Of a DNA stretch of 64,000 bases, positions 18,732 through 28,844 are shown piece by piece (position 1 is the first letter of the stretch; every line of letters begins with the position of its first letter). The translations under genes were made by a program, and so were the position numbers. The stretch comes from Tritrichomonas musculus (Eukaryota > Parabasalia > Tritrichomonadida > Tritrichomonadidae), in assembly GCA_039105265.1 (NCBI GenBank), contig JAPFFF010000013.1:2108001-2172000 (forward strand). Reading direction: 5' to 3'. The notes under the pieces were generated by a model. It saw nothing but the letters and a program-made list of their open reading frames with translations. It was not told the DNA's origin and made no database searches.

Positions 18732-19052
18732 TTATTCCTTCAGTAATGGAATATCAAACCTTCTAATGCCTGCACCATTTGCGCCTACAATTCTTCGAGC
18801 TCCTGCACCGTTCGCACCTAACGCGTTAACGTTTCCACCTTTATAATTAATTCTGTCATTTAATTTACTCACACCATTTCCGATTGTATTTATTACCTCA
18901 CCAGCACTTCCACCTATTAAATCACCAGCTTGTCCTATCAATGGTGCAAATCTACCAACTGTTTCAACTGCTTTCTTTACTTTTGGAACTATTTTGCCAA
19001 TTATGTTTTTAGCTCCGTTCACAATATTTTTAAACCAACTTCCAAACGCCAT
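18732..19052 (-). CDS. MAFGSWFK-type amphipathic basic protein A (adenovirus pVI/pX-like?)
   Basis: 106 residues. The start MAFGSWFKNIVNGAKNIIGK is an amphipathic helix with bulky hydrophobic and Lys residues, followed by a Gly/Ala-rich region with repeated GANGAG(A/I)RR motifs and a basic tail. It shares its first eight residues and layout with the gene at 26669-26896, so the two are paralogues inside one element. Adenovirus protein VI also has an amphipathic FxWxxLW-type helix near its start, used to breach the endosome. The comparison is inference from pattern only. Confidence 0.65.
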   Translation of the reverse strand: MAFGSWFKNIVNGAKNIIGKIVPKVKKAVETVGRFAPLIGQAGDLIGGSAGEVINTIGNGVSKLNDRINYKGGNVNALGANGAGARRIVGANGAGIRRFDIPLLKE

Positions 19053-19165
19053 ATTTTCATTAATGTAAAAAATTTATTTTTCATTTCTTAATTCATTTAT
19101 TTTTTTCAAAACTATAAATTCTTTTCTTTATTAACTTATTATTTAATTTTTTTTCAATATTTAAA

Positions 19166-20884
19166 ATGACATACTTAAACGCTCAAACGAAAAATTTAGG
19201 AAATGATGAAGGAGATATTCTCTCATTCTTTCAAAATAAACTCAGAAATTTAATTCAACGAAATGGTGGAGATAATTCATTTAGTCAAGTTATGGAAGAA
19301 TTCACAAATAAAGATGCACCAATGCCAGTAGGAACTAAAACAAGAATAAAACTAACTCATTCTGGTCATACAATTTCACAAATCGAAAAAGGATTTTCTA
19401 CGGTTCTTTTGGATTTTCTCGTTCAATTATCTGAAGCTATTGATGTTTCCGCAGATACTAATAAGTTATTGCAAATATTTGTTGGTTTCAAAAATGCCGT
19501 TGAATTTTATGAAGACTGTAGATTTTGGATTGATGGAAAACTTTTAGATACATACAGACAAGATGAACTTCAGCGTGAATCATTCGCTTATAATTCAATT
19601 AAACCACGTGATGCTAAAGCAACTTCAAAATTCTCTCACTCAACATGGGAAAATGTATCTCAATTTTCACCTTCAATTTGCGGATGGTATATTCCACTTG
19701 CAGACGTTGCCGATGGTAAACCACACAAAATAACTATAGAATTAACAATACCGTTTACTGATCAGCTCGCACTTCAAGCATGGCAACTTTACCCTAACGA
19801 TATTTGTGGAGAAATTGAAGCAGAAGTTAAGACATCATTACGTGCCATGGTTTGGGCTCAAGTTAATCCTAATATTGTTAAAGAAACATTTCAATTTCTC
19901 GATGATAAAGCCATTGATGAAGAAATGCCTGCCGTCGTTCCAATTACTCGTAAATTCACACAAGTAGGAAAGCCAGCAAATATTGTCGTTCAATATAAAG
20001 CTGGTGAAGCTCCAAATGAAAACGAAGAACCTGATCCAAATATATTAAAAGTTAAAGTATCAAAAGATAAAGTAGTAAATGATAAATTGACTATAACATC
20101 AGCAAATGGAATTGATATGAAAGTTGGTAAAATAACATTAAATGTTTTAGGTGGTACAATTCAATTAGGTCGATCAAATCTTTCAGGATTTGGTCTCAAA
20201 CCTGGAGTATATCAAGGACTCATTCGTGAATTACAAACTGCATTATTAGTTCCATCACAAGAATTAACACGTGAAATATTTGAAGGAAGCGCTAAAGTTA
20301 ATGGTTTAGAAATTTCAAAATCAATTCCTCTCAGAAATGCAACAAATATAACCATGATGTTCCCTAAGAGTCCATTAGATATTACATGCTTTGATAATAT
20401 CATGTATCAAAACGTTCAATTAGTCGTTAATAAAAGAACTTATCCAGATACTGAATTTTCAAACACTTGCTCTGCTCGTTTCTATCAGCATCAATTAATA
20501 GCTAATGAATTAGATGGAGCACTTGAAGCTACACAAGAATTTGAGGATTCATTCACTCAACCATTAAATGACCCAATAACTGGTAAACGTTACTCAAACT
20601 GCAGAAGTGATGGAACAAGTTTTGGTATTAACTTCCAACTTGAACGTTCAAATGCTGGTTATGTATTTGATGGAATCGATACTGGCTCTAATTCTGTTAC
20701 AGTTACATTCCGTGGTCAACCAATGTATAGAGGAATTGATGACACTTATTATATTCCTGATCCAGAATATCCAGATCAACACCCACCTGCGCCTGAAGCT
20801 TGGACATGTAGCGATACATACTTTGCTTGGTCAACAAAAGGTGTTGAATATTTCCCTAAAGGTGTTCCAGTTGGTTATGAATAA
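19166..20884 (+). CDS. Major capsid protein, double jelly-roll
   Basis: 572 residues, usual for Polinton major capsid proteins. Features of the family are visible: VGFKNAVEFYEDCRFWIDGK followed by LDTYRQDELQRESFAYNS in the first half (about residues 108-150), GWYIPLADV and ITIELTIPFTDQLALQAW around 175-215, and a second beta-rich half with NVQLVVNKRTYPDTEFSN. Double jelly-roll proteins trimerise into pseudo-hexagonal capsomers of icosahedral shells. The ATG at 19166 follows an AT-rich leader. It sits between the ATPase and small virion genes, as in other Polintons. Confidence 0.85.
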   Translation: MTYLNAQTKNLGNDEGDILSFFQNKLRNLIQRNGGDNSFSQVMEEFTNKDAPMPVGTKTRIKLTHSGHTISQIEKGFSTVLLDFLVQLSEAIDVSADTNKLLQIFVGFKNAVEFYEDCRFWIDGKLLDTYRQDELQRESFAYNSIKPRDAKATSKFSHSTWENVSQFSPSICGWYIPLADVADGKPHKITIELTIPFTDQLALQAWQLYPNDICGEIEAEVKTSLRAMVWAQVNPNIVKETFQFLDDKAIDEEMPAVVPITRKFTQVGKPANIVVQYKAGEAPNENEEPDPNILKVKVSKDKVVNDKLTITSANGIDMKVGKITLNVLGGTIQLGRSNLSGFGLKPGVYQGLIRELQTALLVPSQELTREIFEGSAKVNGLEISKSIPLRNATNITMMFPKSPLDITCFDNIMYQNVQLVVNKRTYPDTEFSNTCSARFYQHQLIANELDGALEATQEFEDSFTQPLNDPITGKRYSNCRSDGTSFGINFQLERSNAGYVFDGIDTGSNSVTVTFRGQPMYRGIDDTYYIPDPEYPDQHPPAPEAWTCSDTYFAWSTKGVEYFPKGVPVGYE

Positions 20885-20982
20885 ATCTAATAATTAATTT
20901 ATTTATTTTTTCATTTCAAACATTTTCAAAAATTTTTAAATCTATTTAAAACTTATTTTTCAAATTTTTTATTTCTATATAA

Positions 20983-21477
20983 ATGAGTGAATACATTAAC
21001 ATTAATAAGTTATTCGAAAAACTTCCTGAATCAGAACTTAAAGCAGTTCAAGTATATTTTGATGACTTCATACCTGATAAATTCTATAAATATAAAATTA
21101 ACGTAAAGATATTATGTCTTTCATTAGTTTATAAAGAAGGACATAGTCCCGGGCAAAGCCCTAATACCCAAAAATTTATGACATATAAAGAATTTAGAGA
21201 GTTATTCCCTCATTGTGAATGGTTAACTATTCCTAGACGTTCATTTGGTGCTCTAACATCAGGATCACAAATACGATTAATGAAAGCTTATATTAAAGCT
21301 GATAGAATAAATTATAAAACATCATTTTATCATGAATGTGTAGTAAAAGAATGTGAAAATCAAAATAAACTAAATGAATTCATTAAAAATAGGTCTGATG
21401 CTAAAGTTGAAATCGTCAACGAATTAGCTAGTAAATGTAACATAATCGAAGATGAAATAGACCCAGACGAATTCTAA
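20983..21477 (+). CDS. Polinton protein, unknown (164 residues)
   Basis: ATG start 99 bp after the capsid gene. Begins ININKLFEKLPESELKAVQV and ends in an acidic tail (EDEIDPDEF). An insert GHSPGQSPNTQ is encoded by a GC-rich palindrome (CCCGGGCAAAGCCC), unlike the AT-rich surroundings. No known family recognised and no membrane segments. Its place between the capsid and jelly-roll candidates suggests a capsid accessory role (inference). Confidence 0.6.
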   Translation: MSEYININKLFEKLPESELKAVQVYFDDFIPDKFYKYKINVKILCLSLVYKEGHSPGQSPNTQKFMTYKEFRELFPHCEWLTIPRRSFGALTSGSQIRLMKAYIKADRINYKTSFYHECVVKECENQNKLNEFIKNRSDAKVEIVNELASKCNIIEDEIDPDEF

Positions 21478-21542
21478 AAGAATTCTGCAGCCAAAGGCTA
21501 CATGTTTTAAATTCATATATTTTTATTTTTATCAAATCATAA

Positions 21543-21884
21543 ATGCATAAAACAACCAAAACTTACTTTATCACTCGTGACTATGAAAATAAATTTCCTC
21601 CTGAGTTCGTTAATTCTCGTAATGATAGATATATTTCATTTCAATATTGCCGTGCTACGTGTGATGGATATTTAGACGGTGAAACCGAACTACACGCGTC
21701 ATTTGTCCCACGTGATGAATACTGTGATTCTCTCGTTTGGTATGCTAATTTAACGCCTCCAGATGAAAACAGAAAATATAAATATACATTAAACCATGAT
21801 AGATTTAAAGTGTGGTTCACTGATGCAAAAGGTAATGAAATAATACCTGATAACTTCACATTATTCCTTAAATTTGAATATTGA
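21543..21884 (+). CDS. Small beta-rich protein, possible single jelly-roll minor capsid protein
   Basis: 113 residues, predicted almost all beta: YISFQYCRATCDGYLDGET, ELHASFVPRDEYCDSLVWYA, RFKVWFTDAKGNEII, NFTLFLKFEY. The final pattern (hydrophobic strand, D-x-x-G turn, strand ending in Phe/Tyr) is like the last strands of capsid jelly-rolls or of a spike domain. It is shorter than the usual Polinton penton protein, so the call is tentative. Directly upstream of the fibre-like gene. Confidence 0.55.
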   Translation: MHKTTKTYFITRDYENKFPPEFVNSRNDRYISFQYCRATCDGYLDGETELHASFVPRDEYCDSLVWYANLTPPDENRKYKYTLNHDRFKVWFTDAKGNEIIPDNFTLFLKFEY

Positions 21885-21953
21885 TTTTATATAATAAAAT
21901 CTCTAAACTTCGTATACTAAAATATTTTATTTTTATAATTAATAAATTAATAA

Positions 21954-24900
21954 ATGACTGCAATAATTACAAAACAAAATGCAAAAGATGGAGCATTCAT
22001 CGGTGGTGGAGGTGGTATGCCCGATAAAGATTCAGAATTTAAAAACATTCATGTTCACAATGATGCAACAGTCGATGGAGACATAATAATGACTTCAACA
22101 AATCCTCAAAGTTTAACATTAAGACTTGCTGACATTGACGCCTCAGTTTCTTCATACAATCAACAAACCATGAAATTTACGGATGAATTAAACAATCATG
22201 AATCAAGAATTAAAACATTAGAAGATAAACAAGATGGTGATGATGGTGACTTTTCATTTGAAGATGGTATATATGATTTCATCATTACTTCAGATAAATT
22301 AACGGAAAATTTAGATCAACCAGATTTAAATTCATTATCAATCAAAACTGAATTTGGTGAATATATCGGTGATGTATTCGAAATAGAATTACCTGCATAT
22401 ATGAAATTACCAAAAGCAATTATAACTAAATCTTCTAAAGAAAGCTTGTTTAAAAATCCTATTGTTAACATTTCAAATGGAAATTATGAGTTGGTTTATC
22501 AAGAAGATGACGTTGGAGCAAAAATATATATGTCAAATAAAAAAGGTGATACACCATTAAATTTATATACATCTGGATTTATGAAAATAAATTATATCGC
22601 AAATCAAAAAACAAATGTTAGTTGTGACAAAGCTAATGATTCAAATAAATTAATAAATCTTAGGTGTAATACAATAGATGCGGACAATTGCTTTAAATTG
22701 TATCGTTCTCCATTACCAGACTTTTATGAAATGAAAGCTTACGGTGTAATAGATGATAAAACAAATCCTTTATATTATGCTGATTGGGGATATGTTCCTG
22801 GTAGTCCTGAATTTGAAGCATTAATTGAAGGTCAAACTTTTGAGTTTCACGATGAAGCATTCGGTACAGATTACAAAATGACTAAACAAGGTAATGAATG
22901 GGTAGGTACTAATTACAGCTTCAATATACCCCTGAAATTAACACGTAAAAAACCTAGTTCTCATGAAGTAGCCTTTATATGTATTGCTAAAAATGAAGCC
23001 AATAAAAAAGTATTACACACTTTCGCTGGTTATGATAATCAAGGAAACCCATTTGAGTTATTAGTTAATAAAGGAATGTTAGCACCTAAAGATAACTGTA
23101 AAATTCAAACATATAAAGAAGATAATGATGCATGGAGGGTTTATATTTACCCCGTCAAAGATTTTGCTAATTGTACATATTCAGCAACTTTAAACATAAA
23201 TAATAAAACTTATGACTTCATTGTTGACTTCGAATATAAATCATCGGGATTAAATAACTACAAACTTCAATCCGACAATTATTTTGAATTACTTGAATAT
23301 CATTATACTTCACCTTTACAAGTCGGTAATCCTCCATATGGTTTAATATTATATATGCCAAAAGATGATGAATTAATTTATACAATTGCTGATGTAAGTT
23401 ATGAAAAAGGAATGAATACATTTGAATTCTTAGCTAATACCTGTTATTATACTGTCTCACCACGACCTGAAGCATGCACAACATTATATACAAACTTTAA
23501 CATTCAAACTTCAGGAGTTGTTATTGGTGAGAACATTGAATCCCACGTATTCGTTTTAAATTCATTAGGTAACACAGTTGATATAGCAGTTAATCAAATA
23601 TCAGCACTTCAAAATTATTGTGCAAAGTTAGAGAAAGAAATTAATGATATGAAAACTAAAACAAATTGGTTTGATGTAGTTATGGATGTCGTACAAATTA
23701 GTAACTTTTGTTTTAACTTTGGCGGATTAATGAAAGTTGGTGCTGAAGGTATATTTGGTGCATTAAAATTAGCTTTTAGTAAAAATGCTGGATCAACTGT
23801 TAAAGAAGTTGCATATGTTGATGAAATAATTGATGATGGATTAGTATTAGCACCTCATGAAGTAGTTGAAGAAAAACCATATGTTGAAACAGAAATTATA
23901 ATTCCTGATGAAAGATTATGTTTTAAATATTACTGTGAACATATTGAAACTAATTATAAAATTGATGTTTCATTTATGGTTGATGATATTGGCGAGATGT
24001 ACCGAATTTACGAATATGAGTATAAGGAAAATGGAAGTATTGAATGTCTGAACTCAGATGTTACAGATATTTCAGCTATTAATTGCGAATTAGTTTATGA
24101 ATTTCCATATCTTTTAATTTATGGAACAATTCAACCATCATTTGTTAAACTCAAATACACCCCAGCAGCTAAAAATGATAATGAATTATTATTAGGCGAA
24201 ACATTAACTAATAACCAATTATTAACAGCATCAGCAACTAAAAAATTGATTGAAAACCATAAAGTTCAATTAAATGAATCATTCACGAATAAATTAAGTC
24301 AAACATTAAATAATTATGCAACTGTTCGATATGTTCAAGATAATTATCCGTCATACACATATTTAAACACAAACTTTAAAAATAACAATCAATTAACAAA
24401 TATATTAAATGCTTATGCATTAAAAACAGAATTAGCTGAAGCAATCCCAACAATACCAAATGATTTGGTTAATGAATCTGCACTGAGTACTGCATTGACA
24501 ACAGCTTTGGAACCATATGTAACAAAAGAAGACATATTATCAACCGAAAATATAACTCAAGAATTATCAATCACTACCTACTTCGTAAATGGAACAACAA
24601 ATGATGAGAATAAAAGAACAAAGATTGTAAATTTGGATGGAGATTTATGTAAAATATTAAAGAAATCATCATTAATTGTTAAAGGTTCTTGTAATAATGA
24701 TGATATTTCAGGAGAATATTTGTATGATAGTGAAGACTCGGAATATTATTATTACAAAAAAGGCGAAAATACTTTTTCTATATACTTTTTCTATTATGGT
24801 GGAACATTCAGATATAATGATAACTATGTTGTCGATCTAGAATCAGTATGTTATTCATACAGACCTGAAGTTTATGATGAATATTGTATCCCAAATATGA

Positions 24901-25946
24901 ATCTCATAAAAAATAATTATGCTTTGAAAACGGATATCCCAGAACCAGTTGACTTGACACCATATTATACTAGTGCCCAGGCTGATGAGAAGTTCGTTGA
25001 TGAAGATGAATTAGCGTATGAATTAGATAAGTATGAGACCAAGGAAGTAGCTGAAGGCAAATATGCATTGCAGTCGAATGTTGTTACAGATGAGCAGCTA
25101 ATAAGAAGATGTGCAATTGATTGCGGTCCGATTACAGAGGGTGGTGAGATAGCAATTCATTATCTAAAACTTGAAAACAATGTAATTAAAATGGAATACA
25201 TAATTGGTGAATATGCACTATGTAATGAAATAAGGGTGTTATTCTATGATACAGCTGAAAATCCTCATAACATTGTTCTTGTATTACATCAAAGAACTGT
25301 TTATTTCGACAATTTCAAATTCCCATTCTATTATGAAGACACTGTTGATATAACATCAGGAATACCACTTACATATAATTTCCCGATAGGTGGATATTCT
25401 TGGACAACTACTCAGGAATTATTAGATGCTAAACAAATATATTCAAAAGGTATCATGTCCCGAGGTTATTTAGCAAAATATAAGAGTGTAATGTATGGTA
25501 CATCTAATACAACAATAACTCATTACTGTCCAATTGAGGAATCAATGAATTCAATAAATGATTTTGTAATTGGTGCACCAGTATATATGACAGGTAAGGT
25601 TTACAAATATGACAAATCAACTAAGTATTTCATATCAAGCACTGAAACAGACACTACAGATTGTATTTGTTCAGTAAAGACTAATGGAAAATGGAATGAG
25701 TATGTTGGAATTTGTGTTAAGATTGATGAAGTTAATAAATGTGTAACATTTGCGACACATGGAGATTATTTAGTTAAAGTTACAGATACATCATGTTATG
25801 GAATTGGGGATGAAGTTTTTATTGATGAAGGAGAATTGAAAACGTTAACTGGTCAAACAGCTATTACGTCAAAAATACACAGAACAACGGTGGGCGTGAT
25901 TACAGCAAAAATAAATGATAAAATGTTAGCTGTATTTAAAACATAA
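21954..25946 (+). CDS. Large fibre/tail-spike-like surface protein
   Basis: 1330 residues. The N-terminus has a Gly-rich IGGGGGMPD, then a trimeric-fibre motif (KNIHVHNDATVDGDIIM), then a coiled coil (about residues 60-100). The middle is beta-rich. Around residues 620-660 there is a helix with a hydrophobic patch. From about 760 to 830 and 975 to 1045, repeated KYAL-type motifs (NAYALKTELAE, NNYALKTDIPE, GKYALQSNVV) alternate with YTSAQADEKF-like stalk segments, as in phage tail-fibre shafts. The last 140 residues form a compact beta domain (GAPVYMTGKVYKYDKSTKYF). The likely role is a trimeric host-attachment fibre at the capsid vertex (inference). Its stop is 1 bp from the tail-to-tail neighbour. 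Confidence 0.7.
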   Translation: MTAIITKQNAKDGAFIGGGGGMPDKDSEFKNIHVHNDATVDGDIIMTSTNPQSLTLRLADIDASVSSYNQQTMKFTDELNNHESRIKTLEDKQDGDDGDFSFEDGIYDFIITSDKLTENLDQPDLNSLSIKTEFGEYIGDVFEIELPAYMKLPKAIITKSSKESLFKNPIVNISNGNYELVYQEDDVGAKIYMSNKKGDTPLNLYTSGFMKINYIANQKTNVSCDKANDSNKLINLRCNTIDADNCFKLYRSPLPDFYEMKAYGVIDDKTNPLYYADWGYVPGSPEFEALIEGQTFEFHDEAFGTDYKMTKQGNEWVGTNYSFNIPLKLTRKKPSSHEVAFICIAKNEANKKVLHTFAGYDNQGNPFELLVNKGMLAPKDNCKIQTYKEDNDAWRVYIYPVKDFANCTYSATLNINNKTYDFIVDFEYKSSGLNNYKLQSDNYFELLEYHYTSPLQVGNPPYGLILYMPKDDELIYTIADVSYEKGMNTFEFLANTCYYTVSPRPEACTTLYTNFNIQTSGVVIGENIESHVFVLNSLGNTVDIAVNQISALQNYCAKLEKEINDMKTKTNWFDVVMDVVQISNFCFNFGGLMKVGAEGIFGALKLAFSKNAGSTVKEVAYVDEIIDDGLVLAPHEVVEEKPYVETEIIIPDERLCFKYYCEHIETNYKIDVSFMVDDIGEMYRIYEYEYKENGSIECLNSDVTDISAINCELVYEFPYLLIYGTIQPSFVKLKYTPAAKNDNELLLGETLTNNQLLTASATKKLIENHKVQLNESFTNKLSQTLNNYATVRYVQDNYPSYTYLNTNFKNNNQLTNILNAYALKTELAEAIPTIPNDLVNESALSTALTTALEPYVTKEDILSTENITQELSITTYFVNGTTNDENKRTKIVNLDGDLCKILKKSSLIVKGSCNNDDISGEYLYDSEDSEYYYYKKGENTFSIYFFYYGGTFRYNDNYVVDLESVCYSYRPEVYDEYCIPNMNLIKNNYALKTDIPEPVDLTPYYTSAQADEKFVDEDELAYELDKYETKEVAEGKYALQSNVVTDEQLIRRCAIDCGPITEGGEIAIHYLKLENNVIKMEYIIGEYALCNEIRVLFYDTAENPHNIVLVLHQRTVYFDNFKFPFYYEDTVDITSGIPLTYNFPIGGYSWTTTQELLDAKQIYSKGIMSRGYLAKYKSVMYGTSNTTITHYCPIEESMNSINDFVIGAPVYMTGKVYKYDKSTKYFISSTETDTTDCICSVKTNGKWNEYVGICVKIDEVNKCVTFATHGDYLVKVTDTSCYGIGDEVFIDEGELKTLTGQTAITSKIHRTTVGVITAKINDKMLAVFKT

Positions 25947-25947
25947 A

Positions 25948-26589
25948 TTAATACGTCATTTTCAAACTAATTCCATATTTAACAAATTCACTGTAAATGT
26001 TATTGTAATCATATTTTAACTCACTAGTTTTACCATCTTTAGTAACCAATATTTTTGAAACATAAATGATTTTACCTGATTTTGCGGTACATCCACTACA
26101 TCCAATATCTTCATTAAGTACTAAATCAACTTTTTCACAATCGGTTAATAACTTTATCATATTCATTAATAACTTACTTTTACAAACAACGTAAGCATTT
26201 ATTTTTAACGGGTTTGATTCATACATTTCAACTAACATTTGTAGAAATTGGTTTTTCTTTTCTAAATCCTCAATTTCATTTCCTAAATCTGCGATACCTC
26301 TGTCTCGAGTTAATGGGAAATTGCTGTTTGTTGGAGGTTGAGATTGATAGTTCAAATCCTCCGTCGTCGGAATATATAAAGTTTGACCAACCGGTGGAAT
26401 ATCCGAAGGTTGGTTCGCTTGAGTAAAATTTACGTTTGGATTTAATGGTGGAACATTAGGATATAACGGAACTGTTTGAGGTCGTGACTTAGTTGATGGT
26501 TTAATGTTAATGTTAACATTTGTGTTTTGCTCCTGCTTAATAGTGTTATCGGTCTCACTACTTAATATTCTTGCTTGTCTTAATGTCAT
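25948..26589 (-). CDS. Polinton protein, unknown, Pro/Asn-rich N-terminus
   Basis: 213 residues. Residues 30-90 are rich in Pro, Asn and Gln (PLYPNVPPLNPNVNFTQ) and probably disordered. Residues 100-125 form a helix (IEDLEKKNQFLQMLVEMYES). The C-terminal domain contains CEKVDLVLNEDIGCSGCTAK, a possible metal or disulphide site. No family recognised. Convergent with the fibre-like gene, one base apart. Confidence 0.6.
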   Translation of the reverse strand: MTLRQARILSSETDNTIKQEQNTNVNINIKPSTKSRPQTVPLYPNVPPLNPNVNFTQANQPSDIPPVGQTLYIPTTEDLNYQSQPPTNSNFPLTRDRGIADLGNEIEDLEKKNQFLQMLVEMYESNPLKINAYVVCKSKLLMNMIKLLTDCEKVDLVLNEDIGCSGCTAKSGKIIYVSKILVTKDGKTSELKYDYNNIYSEFVKYGISLKMTY

Positions 26590-26668
26590 ATTTAGTTTTA
26601 AATAAAAATATTAAATCATAATTTTTAATTTAATATTAAAAAGAATTTTCAATTCGAGAACTTCGTTC

Positions 26669-26896
26669 ATGGCTTTTGGTAGTTGGTTTAAAAAGTTAGC
26701 GGGGAAAGTTAAAGAAGCAGCTAAAGATTTTGCTGATGGATTTAAATTTGGATGGAATAAAACAAAATCAATAATGGAAAAGTTACCTGTTGTTGGTAAT
26801 GTTGCAAAAATATTACCTAAATTTGATAATTCAAATAATCCAGCGTTGGAGTATTTCGGTAGTGATGGGTTCTATGTTAAAGATAAAGGTTCTTAA
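26669..26896 (+). CDS. MAFGSWFK-type amphipathic basic protein B
   Basis: 75 residues starting MAFGSWFKKLAGKVKEAAKD, the same beginning and Lys-rich amphipathic helix as the 106-residue protein at 18732-19052, then KLPVVGNVAKILPKFDN. Paralogous virion proteins, possibly membrane-active or DNA-binding, are a reasonable reading; the function is not known. Overlaps its opposite-strand neighbour by 20 bp. Confidence 0.6.
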   Translation: MAFGSWFKKLAGKVKEAAKDFADGFKFGWNKTKSIMEKLPVVGNVAKILPKFDNSNNPALEYFGSDGFYVKDKGS

Positions 26897-27107
26897 CAGC
26901 TCTATTTAATAATTGTCTTACTTTCATACACTGATCATATTTATTTTGAATTCTTCGACGACTAAGTTTTCCTTTCTCCGTTGTTGGTTCAGGTTGACTT
27001 AATACTTTTCTATAATATTGAAGACGTGAATTTATGAGTTTCAACGTTGGAGTAGCGAATGTTTTACGTTCATGACGTTGTTTAAGAGGTGGTAAGGCTT
27101 GAGACAT
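26877..27107 (-). CDS. Small basic protein, unknown
   Basis: 76 residues, strongly basic (KQRHERKTFATPTLKLINSR, KGKLSRRRIQNKYDQCMKVR), consistent with DNA or RNA binding. Overlaps tail-to-tail with protein B. Divergent from the integrase gene, with 105 bp between the starts that must hold both promoters. Confidence 0.55.
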   Translation of the reverse strand: MSQALPPLKQRHERKTFATPTLKLINSRLQYYRKVLSQPEPTTEKGKLSRRRIQNKYDQCMKVRQLLNRAVKNLYL

Positions 27108-27212
27108 ATTTTTATTATGTGATAAAAAATTTAATTTATGAAAAATAAACTAAATAATTATTTTTGCATTCATGAAATCATCAAATATCTTTAATTTAAT
27201 TTATTTTAAATC

Positions 27213-28844
27213 ATGACTGAAACATTATTTAATAACACAGATGGAATAATTTCATATGTGACAAGTAAGATAGAAAAGTATGAACCGAATAGATTTGAGG
27301 AACAAGTGAAATATTATATAAATCATTATTGTGAAAAATATTTGAAAGTGAAAATTCCAGCTCAACATATAAACAATTTCTATATAATTCATTACTTAAC
27401 CATTCGTGATATAGTAAAGGATGAAGAACGTAGACGTGAAGTAGAAATGGAACGTGAACGAATGGCAGATTATGAAGAAGCAGTGAGAATAGCAAGAGAG
27501 GATTTAATGAGTAAAGTTTATAAAAACCAAAATGAAACAGGTAAAAAAGCGGCATATGATTTAAAATCATTTCGACCATTACTTGATGAAGACAAACGGA
27601 AAATATATTTGGAGTATAAGAAAGCATGGGATGAAGCACACCCAAAGAAAGAAAAACCCAAGGAGAAATCATTTAAGGAAAGGTTGGATGAATACGTAAT
27701 TTATCATAATGGAGATAATGAACTTTTAACATTTGAGGATTTTGAAAAGTTGACAGCAGGATGGAAGAAGAGAGGTAAAAAATCTTTAGAATCATGGTAT
27801 AAAGAATATCAGGATAAATATTTTCAACAACCAGGGGCAACGATAGAAATACCAAATGTAGAATTAACGGGATTGTTTGGATTTAAAGGTAAAGATAAAA
27901 TTAAAGCTTTAAAATTACTTAATCCAGAACTGAAAGAAGAAAAAGGAAAAATTACTTCATCATTTCCGTTAAAAGAAAATATAAAACGTTTTCAATTACA
28001 TAGAGTTGCAGAAAGAAACACATGGATGATTGATTTAATGGAAATATATATTAAGAAAAAACAACCGTTAAAATATTTAATTGCAATTAATGTGAACACT
28101 AAATATTTATATGCACAAATTTTGAATGTGATGCTTTCAAAAACAGAATTTAGTAAAGATGAATTAAAAGCGACAATGTCATATTTACGAGCATTACAAA
28201 AATTAATTGATAAAGGAATGAAGGTAGAACATTTAATCGGCGATGGTGAAGGTGCGTTTAATTCAAAGTTGGCGTGGGAATCATTTTATAATTCACGAGG
28301 AATTGATTTTAAACCAGTAGCTAGACAACCTAAAGGTGCTTATCCTGATTTTATGAAATATGAACAGAAGAAAGCAAAGAAAACAGAACCTTTACATTCA
28401 AGTTTAGGAATTGTTGATAGAGTAATTAGAACCATTAGAGATATGGCGTATAATATGAATATTGGTGTAATAGCTCCTGAAGTAATGGATGAAATCGTAA
28501 ATCAATACAATAACGCACCACATAGAGGATTAAGTAAATGGGCAGGTTTTAGTGTAACGCCAAAAATGGTAAATGATGATCCAGAACTTGAAAATTATAT
28601 TGTGAGGAGGATATTACAAGCTAATTGGGAAATTAAAAATAACGTTGAATTTAATATTAATGATGGCGTAAATGTTAAAGTTTATAATATGACTGATAAC
28701 AAAATGAAAAGAAGGTCAGTGATAAGACCAGGAGAGTTTAAGGTTATTGGTAAAAAGAATGGATTATATGAAGTTGAAGGAAAACTTAATGGTGTAAGTG
28801 GTGAACCTCAATTATTACCAAGATATTTATTAGATCCTATTTAA
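27213..28844 (+). CDS. Polinton integrase, retroviral-type DDE
   Basis: 543 residues. The N-terminal half is helical and charged (residues 70-190). The catalytic core runs from about 265: WMIDLMEIY holds the first Asp, LIGDGEGAF (about 343) the second, and LGIVDRVIRTIRDMAYN (about 402) is the third acidic block, with the R-x-x-R-T pattern of transposon integrases. Then follow NQYNNAPHRGLSKWAGFSV and a C-terminal SH3/chromo-like barrel (FKVIGKKNGLYEVEGKLN). It inserts the linear genome into host DNA. The stop overlaps the end of the PolB gene by 8 bp, the convergent INT-PolB layout seen in many Mavericks. Confidence 0.9.
   Translation: MTETLFNNTDGIISYVTSKIEKYEPNRFEEQVKYYINHYCEKYLKVKIPAQHINNFYIIHYLTIRDIVKDEERRREVEMERERMADYEEAVRIAREDLMSKVYKNQNETGKKAAYDLKSFRPLLDEDKRKIYLEYKKAWDEAHPKKEKPKEKSFKERLDEYVIYHNGDNELLTFEDFEKLTAGWKKRGKKSLESWYKEYQDKYFQQPGATIEIPNVELTGLFGFKGKDKIKALKLLNPELKEEKGKITSSFPLKENIKRFQLHRVAERNTWMIDLMEIYIKKKQPLKYLIAINVNTKYLYAQILNVMLSKTEFSKDELKATMSYLRALQKLIDKGMKVEHLIGDGEGAFNSKLAWESFYNSRGIDFKPVARQPKGAYPDFMKYEQKKAKKTEPLHSSLGIVDRVIRTIRDMAYNMNIGVIAPEVMDEIVNQYNNAPHRGLSKWAGFSVTPKMVNDDPELENYIVRRILQANWEIKNNVEFNINDGVNVKVYNMTDNKMKRRSVIRPGEFKVIGKKNGLYEVEGKLNGVSGEPQLLPRYLLDPI

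Noticed and set aside
27229-27672. 147-codon minus-strand frame under the integrase
   Set aside because: Shadow of the Glu/Lys-rich integrase N-terminus; Leu/Phe-rich without a domain.
27213-28844. Integrase as part of an LTR retroelement
   Set aside because: No reverse transcriptase, gag, protease or LTRs; the gene is convergent with PolB inside the Polinton arms.
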